In this document: piece after piece, positions 10,998 to 23,500 of the stretch
Numbering within the stretch: position 1 is the first letter of the stretch
How the letters are laid out: every line of letters starts with the position of its first letter
Source of the DNA: Aphidius gifuensis
Lineage: Eukaryota > Arthropoda > Insecta > Hymenoptera > Braconidae
NCBI RefSeq assembly: GCF_014905175.1
Contig: NC_057788.1
Span: 19,252,154-19,316,153 of the forward strand
Length of the DNA stretch: 64,000 nucleotides
Reading direction: 5' to 3'
Notes under the pieces: generated by a model
Databases searched by the model: none
What the model was told of the DNA's origin: nothing
The model's input: only the letters and a program-made list of their open reading frames with translations
Translations under genes and position numbers: made by a program

Positions 10998-12097
10998 CAC
11001 TGAAAAAAAAAAGTTCTACCAGATAGAACTTTTCTTCTAGGAAATTTTTAGTTCTGAAAGAAGAAAAAAAGTTCTCGTTATGAATGGAAAATTTCTTGTT
11101 AAAAGACAAAAAAGTTCTTAAAAAATGACCGATTTAGATTTGAAATTAAACTAAATTAGTTTTAAAAGAAGACAAATTATTCTTGTAATGACAAAAAAAA
11201 ATTCTTGAAATAAATGCTAAAAAGGGCTTGAATTGAGACGCATACTTCTTAAAAAAAATCTTTTTGTTCCCACTTCAAAAACAACAGTTCTAAATTTTAG
11301 AACAAGAGTTCTTGGAAAAAATCAAGTTGTGTCTTGAATTGAGAACGAAAAGATTTCTATTAAGTCAAAATTAAATTCAATTCAAGTAATATATAAGTAC
11401 TGATTTAAATAAAAAAAAAAATTATTTGACTAACATTACTTTTGTTAATTAACAGAAGTACAGTGCAACTGTACATTGTGAACAATGTTCCTAAACTAAT
11501 AACCTATGAGGGGATTCAAACCCTCGACCAACGCAAACCACGATATCTTAAACCTAACGACTTTCCTTAATTGAACCACGAGCATATGCATTTGTAACGA
11601 AAATTTCTGTTCTCATAATATCTGCACTAAACTTTGTTAATTAACAGAAGTAATGTTAATCAAATAATTTTTTTCTATTGAAATCAGTAATTTACTTCTT
11701 GAATTGAATCTAACTTTGAAATCTTTTTGTTCTCAATTCAAGACACAACTTGATTATTTCCAAGAACTCTTGTTCTAAAATTTAGAACTGTTGTTTTTGA
11801 AGTGAGAACAAAAAGATTTTTTTCAAGTAGTATGCGTCTATGTTCAAGGCCATTTTAGCATTTATTTCAAGATTTTTTTTTTGTCATTACAAGAATAATT
11901 TGTTTTCTTTTAAAACTAATTTAGTTCCATTTCAAATCCAAATCTGTCATGTTTCAAGAATTTTTTCGTCTTTTAACAAGAAGTTTTCCATTCATAACGA
12001 GAACTTTTTTCTTCTTTCAGAACTAAAAATTTCTTAGAACGAAAATTCTATTTCCAAGAAGTTTTGTTATCAAATATAGAATTTTTTTTTTACAGTG
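10998..12097. mobile_element. 1.1-kb foldback element with CACTG...CAGTG ends and a tRNA-like centre
   Basis: It starts CACTGAAAAAAAAAA and ends TTTTTTTTTACAGTG. Arms of about 450 bp (to about 11455 and from about 11635) are reverse complements; matched blocks include TGTCTTGAATTGAGAAC against GTTCTCAATTCAAGACA and CATTCATAACGAGAAC against its complement. The arms are rich in GTTCT/AGAAC words. The spacer of about 175 bp carries a tRNA-like sequence. The ends resemble hAT-type MITE ends, but no clear 8-bp target duplication is visible. An open frame at 11840-12037 is a chance frame in the right arm. Confidence 0.88.
11504..11583 (-). pseudogene. tRNA-like module in the loop of the 1.1-kb foldback
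   Basis: On the minus strand a D-arm-like GTGGTTCAATTAAGGAAAG is followed by a strong B-box GGTTTGAATCC in a pairing T-arm (GAGG against CCTC). The acceptor and anticodon arms are poor. Its place in the exact loop of a foldback repeats the arrangement at 5684 and 63077. Confidence 0.5.
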
Positions 12098-13775
12098 TGC
12101 AAGTACATATTTGCCACATATAAAAAAAAATAAAACTATAAAATCATGAAAACAAAAAAAATTTGTTGATTTCATCACGACAACGACAAAAAATAAGTAA
12201 GCAAGAAAGAAAATTTATTTATTACATCGACAACGGTATAAAAGAAATGAATACAACTAATATGAGAGTGACTGAGGAAGAAAATTTTATTGTTTATTTA
12301 TTGACAACCAATTGAATGCCCGGAGGATCGATGACAATTGTCCTTTTTGTATAAGGAAAAGGAAATAAGTATTATTTTTTATGAATTATGTGTGAGACTG
12401 GGATAGAAAAAATATTTCAACAAATAAATCGCAAAATTATAAAGAATGATAAGAAAAAAAATATAAAAAAATTTTTAGTAACGAATTCGTTCTATTGAAA
12501 ATTGAAAATTTTCAAAACTCCGGCGAAAGCCCGTGTGGTTTATCTCGATTATTCCAAATTCATTACAGTTTAATTTTTTTTACAATTTTAAATTATATGA
12601 TTGAATTTTTTTATATTTTTTTTTTTTTCTGACGTGCGCTGTCAAATTATGTACACAAATTAAAATACAGATAAAACAAATTTGAGGTTATACTTCATGT
12701 AGGTATTGATATTAATGATTCTATTAGATTTGTTTAAGAAATCAATCAATACAAGTATTAAAAAAATAAATCGTTTAATTTACTATTTTTTTAACTAAAC
12801 AAATTTTTTTTTTCAAATCATTTTGTTTAATACTTTTATTTATAAAAATTTTTCCGTGGCAATTTTTTTTTTTTTTTTAATAACGTGATAATTTAAATAA
12901 CTATTTTATCGATCAAGCAAATTATAATCACAGCAAAAAAAACTTTTACGCATGCGCGCATCCCTTTTTTGTCAAAAAACAGTGTTAAAATTTGAATTGT
13001 TAGTTGTTTATACCTTCAATAACTTTTGAACAAATAAACATAAAAAAATTTTGTAAAGCCCAAAAAATTCCTGATTAAATTTCTGAGAGCCACACTCTCT
13101 TCTAAAAAATCGTTAAAAGCAATCCTTCATGGCTATTTTTTTATTAGAACATACTAGACACTACTTATTATTATAAGCAATTGTTGATAACTAATTAACG
13201 CGAGTTCGGAGCGTTTTTTATCAAGACAGTGTGGCTCTCGGTATTTAAAAGGTCAACAATTTGAGACCAAATGGAAGTATATAAGTAAATTTTATAAAAA
13301 GTTAGTCGAGGTATAAAAAACGCAAATTTTGTTTTTTAAGTTAATTAACAAATTTCTAACAATAGCAAAAAAAAAACTACCTCTTAATTATATAGATTTT
13401 GCAATTTTAAATGTCTAGGCAAAAAATCGCATCCACGATTTGTTTTTAGTTTTCTTAATATTTTGATTTTAAAATTTTTGCAAAAACATTTTTTGTTGAT
13501 AACTAATTTATTAACAATCAGAATATTTTTTTTTCTATTCTAGGTTGTAGTATTTCTCTTAGGCTTCAATTTGGTTCTAATACGAACATCATATCTATAT
13601 TATTTCAGAAGATATGAACATTTTTCTAAATTCATATAGTGAAAACAATACTAGTAGGCTTCCGCCTACGTAATAAAGCTTATTCATATGCTTATTATAA
13701 ATTATATTATATTCATTTATATTATTTAAAATCATAAAAAACTTCATGAAAAAAATAAGTAATAACATTTGGGAG
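12098..13775. other. AT-rich non-coding DNA
   Basis: No frame, RNA or repeat of note was found in these 1.7 kb. Small points: a TAGGC-TTCC-GCCTA hairpin at about 13654-13667 and the paired words GTGTGGCTCTC (13231) and GAGAGCCACAC near 13085, which could end an old inverted-repeat element. Confidence 0.5.
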
Positions 13776-13900
13776 AATAGTTGGGTACCGAATCAGGGTA
13801 AAGATCGGTACCCAATGAAAGGCATGCGTTACACTTATGAGTTGGGTCACCATTGGGCAGAGTTGTTGGTACCCAATATCAATTAGGAAGAAACCCAATT
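13776..13900. repeat. Short-word patch of GGGTACC/GGTACCC
   Basis: GTTGGGTACC, CGGTACCCAAT, GTTGGGTCACC and GGTACCCAAT recur in both orientations in about 120 bp. The style is that of the foldback elements upstream, but ends cannot be set. Confidence 0.45.
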
Positions 13901-13962
13901 GGTCCTCGATAAGGCTTATTGCGTTTATTTATTCATAACATCCTTTTTTTTTCCTAATATTT

Positions 13963-14302
13963 ACTGTTAAAAATTTTCAAGTTGACAGGTTCTCTGAAGC
14001 TGTGGCATCATAGTACTTTGATGTAAATTTCTCTCCATGTAGAAAATCATTTCCACTACTGTACTGTAATATTTCAAGCAACATTACTTGAATATTATAG
14101 GACAGTACACGCTTGAAAGTTACAGTGCCAAAACTTGAAATATTATGTTCGATAGTGGAATGTTAGTGCAGAACGTACAAAAATGTGCATGAATTTCGTG
14201 TTCTTTTCGTGAATTTTAGTTTACAGCGCAAAAAATAGCATTCTACATAAAAACATGAAATGTAATGCATGACGTACTTGAAACTTGTTTATTTTTAACA
14301 GT
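13963..14302. mobile_element. 340-bp MITE with ACTGTTAAAAAT ends
   Basis: Left end ACTGTTAAAAATTTTCAAGTT and right end AACTTGTTTATTTTTAACAGT are inverted repeats of about 20 bp with one small difference block. The interior contains ACTTGAAATATT and AATATTTCAAG words in both orientations. The terminal ACTGT/ACAGT resembles that of element 10998-12097, suggesting related transposition machinery. Confidence 0.7.
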
Positions 14303-14651
14303 GCAGGTATTGAGAGAGAAAAACAATCGTAACTTAATTGATATAATCTTTATTATGAATAAGACTTATTTTCTAGTTGTATGAATTCTCTAAAATTAAA
14401 GGGGGGTTAGAGCCTCGTGTTTTGGAAAGAATAGTTCTCATATGTACTAAGTATGAACTGATGAAAAAGATGCATGAGTCAATTGACACGCGTTGGCCAA
14501 TTGATTTCATGTGTCACGTGTCGTTTATATAACAAACCAACCACTTTACCAATGCTACAATGACACACGGCGTCCGAATTCTCAAATAGGTCAATAAAAC
14601 ACCCACAATGATTATGTTCTAAAAAAAAAAATGAATATAAGGAATGTTTTT
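14303..14651. other. Non-coding flank of the assembly gap
   Basis: Nothing recognisable is present. TGTCACGTGTCG at about 14511-14522 includes a CACGTG palindrome. The satellite is not yet present at 14651, so the array boundary lies inside the gap. Confidence 0.5.
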
Positions 14652-14751
14652 NNNNNNNNNNNNNNNNNNNNNNNNNNNNNNNNNNNNNNNNNNNNNNNNN
14701 NNNNNNNNNNNNNNNNNNNNNNNNNNNNNNNNNNNNNNNNNNNNNNNNNNN
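14652..14751. other. Assembly gap of 100 N
   Basis: Exactly 100 N characters, a conventional gap size of unknown true length. It falls at the left edge of the satellite array, so an unknown number of satellite copies is probably missing. Confidence 0.99.
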
Positions 14752-17700
14752 CTAATTATTACAAACGAAAATTAATTTTCGTAACATAATTAGTCTAAAA
14801 TTAAAAGGGAATTTCATTTTTCGAGAGGGCCGACTAATTATTACAATAGATTTTAATCTACTATAACATAATTAGTCAAAATTTAAATGGGAATTTTATT
14901 TTCCGAGGGCTGACTGATTATTACAATAAAATTTAATTTATCGTAACATAATCAGTCTAGAATGAATGGGAATTATATATCTTCCTAGTGGCTGACTAAT
15001 TATTACAACAAAAATTAATTTATCGTAACATAATTAGTCTTGAATAAAGGGAATTTGATTTATCCGAGGGCCGACTGATTATTACAACAAAAATTTAATT
15101 TATCGCAACATAATTAGTCGAATTTTAAATGAGTAATGTATTTTTCCGAAGGCCGACTGATTATTACAATAAAATTAATTTATTATAACATAATTAGTTA
15201 AAATTTAAATGGGAATTACATTTCTCCGAGGGCCGACTGATTATTACAAACAAAATTTAATTTATCGTAACATAATCAGTCTGAAATGAATGGGAATTAT
15301 ATATATCTTCCAGGGCTGACTAATTATTACAACAAAAATTAATTTGTCAACATAATTAGTCTTGGAATTAAAAGAGGAATTTATTTCTCCGGAGGGCCGA
15401 CTATTATTACAACAAAATTCATTTATCGCAAACATAATTAGTCGAATTTAAATGGGTAATGTATTTTTCTCGAAGGGCCGACTAATTATTACAACAAATT
15501 ACATTATCAACATGAATCAGTCAGAATAAATGGGAAATTTATTTCTCCAGAGGGCTGACTAATTATTACAATGAAAATTAATTTATTATAACATATTAGT
15601 CAAAATTTAAATGGGAATTACATTTTCCGGAGGGCCGACTAATTATTACAACAAAAAATTTAATTTATAGTAACATAATCAGTCTAGAATAAATGGGAAT
15701 TATTTATTTTTCCGGAGGGCCGACTAACTATGACAATAAAAATTAATTTATTATAACATAATTAGTCAAAATTTAAATGAGAATTTTATTTCTCCGGAGA
15801 GCTGACTGATTATTTCAATAAAATTTAATTTATCGTAACATAATCAGTCTAGAATGAATGGGAATTATATATCTCTCCGGTGGGCTGACTAATTATCACA
15901 ACAAAAATTAATTTGTCGTAACATAATTAGTCTTGGAATTAAAAGGAATTCGATTTATCAGGAGGGCCGACTGATTATTACAACAAAATTCAATTTATCG
16001 CAACATAATTAGTCGAATTTTAAATGGGTAATGTATTTTTCCGAAGGGCCGACTGATTATTACAACCAAATTTAATCCATCGCAACATAATTAGTCTAGA
16101 ATAAATGGGAATTATTTATTTTTCCAAAGGGCCGACTAATTATTACAATAAAAATTAATTTATTATAACATAGGTAGTCAAAATTTAAATGGGAATTTTA
16201 TTTCTCCGGAGGGCTGACTGATTATTTCAATAAAACTTAATTTATCGTAACATAATCAGTCTAGAATAAATGGGATCTATATATCTCTCCCGTAGGCTGA
16301 CTCATTATCACAACAAAAATTAATTTGTCGTAACATAATTAGTCTTGGAATTGAAGGGAATTTGATTTATCCAGAGGGCCGACTGATTATTACAACAAAA
16401 TTCAATTTATCTAACATAATTAGTCGAATTTAAATGGGTAATGTATTTTTCCGAAGGGCCGACTGATTATTACAACAAAATTTAATTTATCGCAAACATA
16501 CTAGTCTAGAATAAATGGGAATTATTTATTTTTCCAAAGGGCCGACTAATTATTACAATAGAATTCAATCTACTATAACGTAATTAGTCAAAATTTAAAT
16601 GGGAATTTTATTTCTCCGGAGGGCCGACTGATTATTACAACAAAATTTAATTTATCGTAACATAATCAGTCTAGAATAAATGGGAATTATTTATTTTACC
16701 GGAGGGCTGACTAATTATTACAATAAAATTTAATTTATCATAACACAATCAGTCTAGAATAAATGGGAATCATTTATTTATCCGGAGGGCCGACTGATTA
16801 TTACAATAGATTTTAATCTACTATTACATAATCAGTCAAAATTTAAATAAATTTTATTTTCGGAGGGCTGACTAATTATTACAATAAAAATTAATTTATT
16901 ATAACATAATTAGTCAAAATTTAAATGGGAATTTTATTTCTCCGGAGGGCTGTCTGATTATTACAACAAAATTTAATTTATCGTAACTTAATCAGTCTGA
17001 AATGAATGGGAATTATATATCTCTCCGGTGGGCTGACTAATTATCACAACAAAAATTAATTTGTCGTAACATAATTAGTCTTGGAATTAAAGAGAATTTG
17101 ATTTATCCGGAGGGCCGACTAATTCTTACAACAAAATTCAATTTATCGCAACATAATTAGTCGAATTTCAAATGGGTAATGTATTTTTCCGAAGGGCCGA
17201 CTAATTATTACAACAAAAAATAATTTATCGCAACATATTAGTCTAGAATAAATGGGAATTATTTATTTTTCAAAGGCCGACTGATTATTACAATAAAAAT
17301 TAATTTATTATAACATAATTAGTCAAAATTTAAATGGGAATTTTATTTCTCCGGAGGGCTGACTGATTATTTCAATAAAACTTAATTTATCGTAACATAA
17401 TCAGTCTAGAATAAATGGGATCTATATATCTCTCCCGTAGGCTGACTCATTATCACAACAAAAAATTAGTCGAATTTAAATGGGAATGTATTTTCCGAAG
17501 GGCCGACTGATTATTACAACAAAATTTAATTTATCGTAACATAATCAGTTTAGAGTAAACGGGAATTATTTATTTTTCCGGAGAGCCGTCTAGTTATTAC
17601 AATAAAAGTTAATTTAGTATGACATAATTAGTCGAATTTAAATGGGTAATTTATTTTTCCGAAGGGCCGACTATTACAACAAAATTTAACATATCGCAAC

Positions 17701-20579
17701 ATGATAATTATTACAAACAAAATTAATTTTGTCGTAACATATTAGTCTCAAAATTGAAAGGAATTCGATTTATCAGGAGGGCCGACTGATTATTACAATA
17801 GATTTTAATCTACTATAACATAATCAGTCAAAACAAATGGAGCTTATTTTTCCGGAGGGCCGACTAATTATTACAATAAAAGATAGTTTATTATAACATA
17901 CTTAGTCGAATTTCAAATGGGTAATGTATTTTTCCGAAGGGCCGACTGATTAGTACAACAAAATTTAATTCATCGCAACATGATCAGTCTAGAATAAATG
18001 GGAATTATTTATTTTTCCGGAGGGCCGACTAATTATTACAATAAAAATAAATTTATTATAACATAATTAGTCAAAATTTAAATGGGAATTTTATTTCTCC
18101 GGAGGGCTGTCTGATTATTACAACAAAATTTAATTTATCGTAACACAATCAGTCTAGAATGAATGGGAATTATATATCTCTCCGGTGGGCTGACTAATTA
18201 TTACAACAAAAATTAATTTGTCGTAACATAATTAGTTTTGGAATCAAAGAGAATTTGATTTATCCGGAGGGCCGACTGATTATTACAACAAAATTCAATT
18301 TACTATAACATAATAGTCGAATTCAAATGGTAATTTATTTTTCCGAAGGGCCGACTAATTATTACAATAAAATTTAATTTATCGCAACATAATTAGTCGA
18401 ATTTTTAATGGGAATTCGCATTTCTCCGGTGGGCTGACTGATTATTACAACAAAATTTAATTCATTGTAACATAATTAGTCGTAAAATAAATGGGAAATT
18501 AATTTTTCCGGAAAGCTGACTAATTATTACAACAAAATTTAATTTATTGTAACATAATTAGTCGTAAAATGAATGGGAAATTAATTTTTCCGGAGGGCTG
18601 ACTAATTATTACAATAGATTTTAATCTACTATAACATAATCAGTCAAAATTTAAATGGGAATTATATTTCTCCGAAGGGCCGACTAATTATTACACATAA
18701 AAATTAATTTATTATAACATATTAGTCAAAAATTTAAATGTAAATTTTTTTCTTCGGAGGGCTGACTGATTATTACAACAAAATTTAATTTATCGTAACA
18801 TAATCAGTTTAGAATGAATGGAATTATATATTTCTCCGTGGGTTGACTAATTATTACAATAAAAATTAATTTGTCGTAACATAATTAGTCTTGGAATTAA
18901 AAGGAATTTGATTTATCGGGAGGGCCGACTGATTATTACAATAGATTTGAATCTACTATAACATAATTAGTCAAAATTTAAATGGGAATTTTATTTCTTC
19001 GGAGGGCTGTCTGATTATTACAATAAAAATTAATCGATTATAACATAATTAGTCAAAATTTAAAGAATTACATTCGGAGGGCCGACTAATTATTACAACA
19101 AAATTTAATTTATCGTAACATAACAGTCTAGAAATAAATGGGAATTATTTATTTTTCCGGAGGGCCGACTAACTATTACAATAAAATTAATTTATTATAA
19201 CATAATTAGTCAAAATTTAAATGGGAATTTATTTCTCCGGAGGGCTGACTGATTTATTTCAATAAAATTAATTTGTCGTAACATAATTAGTCTTGAAATT
19301 GAAAGGAATTCGATTTATCGGGAGGGCCGACTGATTATTACAATCGATTTTAATCTACTATAACATAATCAGTCAAAATTTAAATGGGAGCTTTATTTCT
19401 CCGAAGGGCCGACTAAATACTACAATAAAAATCATTTTATTATAAGATACTAGTCGAATTTTAAATGGGTAATGTATTTTTCCAGAGGGCCGACTGATTA
19501 CTACAACAAAATTTAATCCATCGCAACATAATTAGTCTAGAATAAATGGGAATTATTTATTTTTCCAAAAGGCCGACTAATTATTACAATAAAAATTAAT
19601 TTATTATAACATAGGTAGTCAAAATTTAAATGGGAATTTTATTTCTCCGAGGGCTGACTGATTATTACAACAAAATTTAATTTGTCGTAACATAATCAGT
19701 CTAGAATGAAGGGAATATATATCTCTTGGAGGGCTGACTAATTATTACAACAAAAATTAATTTCGTAACATATTAGTCTAAAAATTATAGGGAATTTCAT
19801 TTATCGAGGGCCGACTGATTATTACAATATTTTAATCTACTATAACATAATCAGTCAAAATTTAAATGGGAATTATATTTTCCGAGGGCCGACTAATTAT
19901 TACAATAAAATTAATTTAATATAACATATTAGTCAAAATTTGAATGGGAATTTATTTCTCCGGAGGGCTGTCTGATTATTACAACAAAATTCAATTTATC
20001 GTAACATAATCAGTCTAGATTAAATGGGAATTATATATCTCTCTGGTGGGCTGACTAATTATTACAACAAAAGTTAATTTGTCGTAACATAATTAGTCTT
20101 GGAATTAAAGAGAATTTGATTTATCCGGAGGGCCGACTGATTATTACAATAGATTTTAATCTACTATAACATAATCAGTCAAAATTTAAATGGGAGCTAT
20201 TTCTCCGGCCGACTAAATACTACAATAAAATTTAATTTATCGCAACATAATTAGTCAAATTTTGAATAGGTAATGTATTTTTCCGATGGGCCGACTGATT
20301 TTCACAACAAAATTTAATTTATCGTAACATAATCAGTCTAGAATAAATGGGAATTATTTATTTTTCCGGGGGGCCGACTAATTATTACGATAAAATTTGA
20401 TTTATCATAACATATTAGTCCTGGGATTAAGGGAATTTATTTTTCGAGGGCTGATTAATTATTACAGCAGAATTTTAATCTACTATAACATAATTAGTCA
20501 AAATTTAAATGGGAATTATATTTCTCCGGAGGGCCGACTAATTATTACAATAAAAATTAATTTATTATAACATAATTAG

Positions 20580-23500
20580 TCAAAATTTAAATGGGAATTA
20601 CATTTCTCCGGAGGGCCGACTAATTATTACAATAAAATATATTTTATTATAACATAATTAGTCCTGGGATTAAGGGGAATTTTATTTTTCCGGAGGGCTG
20701 ACTAATTATTACAGCAGAATTTTAATCTACTATAACATAATAAGTAAAAAAATGGGAATTATATTTCTCCGGAGGGCCGACTAATTATTACAATAAAAAT
20801 TAATTTATTGTAACATAATTAGTCAAAATTTAAATGGGAATTTTATTTCTTCGGAGGGCTGTCTGATTATTACAACAAAATTTAATTTATCGTAACATAA
20901 TCAGTTTAGAATGAATGGGAATTATATATCTCTCCGGTGGGCTGACTAATTATTACAACAAAAATTAATTTGTCGTAACATAATTAGTCTTGGAATTAAA
21001 AGGAATTTGATTTATCGGGAGGGCCGACTGATTATTACAATAGATTTGAATCTACTATAACATAATCAGTCAAAATTTAAATGGGAATTTTATTTCTCTG
21101 GAGCGCTGACTAATTATTACAATAAAAATTAATCGATTATAACATAATTAGTCAAAATTTAAATGGGAATGACATTTCTCCGGAGGGCCGACTAATTATT
21201 ACAACAAAATTTAATTTATCGTAACATAATCAGTCTAGAATAAATGGGAATTATTTATTTTTCCGGAGGGCCGACTAACTATGACAATAAAAATTAATTT
21301 ATTATAACATAATTAGTCAAAATTTAAATGGGAATTTTATTTCTCCGGAGGGCTGACTGATTATTTCAATAAAATTTAATTTATCGTAACATAATCAGTC
21401 TGGAATGAATGGGAATTATATATCTCCAGGGCTGACTAATTATTACAACAAAAATTAATTTGTCGTAACATAATTAGTCTTGGAATTAAAGAGAATTTGA
21501 TTTATCCGGAGGGCCGACTGATTATTACAACAAAATTCAATTTATCGCAACATAATTAGTCGAATTTTAAATGGGTAATGTATTTTTCCGAAGGGCCGAC
21601 TGATTATTACAACCAAATTTAATCCATCGCAACATAATTAGTCTAGAATAAATGGGAATTATTTATTTTCCCAAAGGGCCGACTAATTATTACAATAAAA
21701 ATTAATTTATTATAACATAGGTAGTCAAAATTTAAATGGGAATTTTATTTCTCCGGAGGGCTGTCTGATTATTACAACGAAATTTAATTTGTCGTAACAT
21801 AATCAGTCTAGAATGAATAGGAATTATATATCTCTCCAGGGCTGACTAATTATTACAACAAAAATTAATTTTCGTAACATAATTAGTTTTGGAATTAAAG
21901 GGATATTTGATTTATCAGGAGGGCCGACTGATTATTACAATAGATTTTAATCTACTATAACATAATTAGTCAAAATTCAAATGGGAGCTTTATTTTTCCG
22001 AAGGGCCGACTAAATATTACGATAGAAATTAATTTATTATAACATAATTAGTCAAAATTTAAATGGGAATTACATTTCTCCGAAGAGCCGACTAATTATT
22101 AAAACGAAATTTTATTTATCTCAACATAATTAGTCTAGAGTGAATGGGAAATATATATCTTTTCGGTGGGCTGACTAATTATTACAACGAAAATTAATTT
22201 TCGTAACATAATTAGTCTAAAAATTAAAGGGAATTTCATTTATCGGGAGGGCCGACTGATTATTACAATAGATTTTAATCTACTATAACATAATCAGTCA
22301 AAATTTAAATGGGAATTATTTCTCGGAGGGCCGACTAATTATTACAATAAAAATTATTTAATATAACATAATTAGTCAAAATTTGAATGGGAATTTTTAT
22401 TTTCCGGAGGGCTGTCTGATTATTACAACAAAATTCAATTTATCGTAACATAATCAGTCTAGAATAAATGGAATTATATCTCTAGGTTGACTAATTATTA
22501 CAACAAAAGTTAATTTGTCGTAACATACTAGTCTTAGAATTAAAGAGAATTTGATTTATCGGAGGGCCGACTAATTATTACAATAAAAATTTAATTTATC
22601 GCAACATAATTAGTCGAATAGGTAATGTATTTTTCCGATGGGCCGACTGATTTTTACAATAGATGTGAATCTACTATAACATAATCAGTCAAAATTTAAA
22701 TGGGAATTTTATTTCTCTGGAGCGCTGACTAGATATTACAATAAAAATTAATCGATTATAACATAATTAGTCAAAATTTAAATGGGAATTACATTTCTCC
22801 GGAGGGCCGACTAATTATTACAATAAAATTTAATTTATCGCAACATAATTAGTCGAATTTTAAATAGGTAATGTATTTTTCCGATGGGCCGACTGATTTT
22901 TACAACAAAATTTAATTTATCGTAACATAATCAGTCTAGAATAAATGAGAATCATTTATTTTTCCGGAGGGCCGACTAATTATTACAATAATAATTAATT
23001 TATTATAACATAATTAGTCCTGGGATTAAGGGGAATTTTATTTTTCCGGAGGGCTGATTAATTATTACAGCAGAATTTTAATCTACTATAACATAATTAG
23101 TCAAAATTCAAATGGGAGCTTTATTTTTCCGAGGGGCCGACTAAATATTACAATAGAAATCAATTTATTATAACATAATTAGTCAAAATTTAAATGGGAA
23201 TTACATTTCTCCGAAGAGCCGACTAATTATTAAAACGAAATTTTATTTATCTCAACATAATTAGTCTAGAGTAAATGGGAATATATATTGAGGGCTGACT
23301 AATTATTACAACGAAAAATAATTTTCGTAACATATTAGTCTAAAAATTAAAGGAATTTCATTTATTTCGGAAGGCCGACTGATTATTACAATAGATTTTA
23401 ATCTACTATAACATAATCAGTCAAAATTTAAATGGGAATTTTATTTCTCCGGAGGGCCGACTAATTATTACAATAGATTTTAATCTACTATAACATAATC

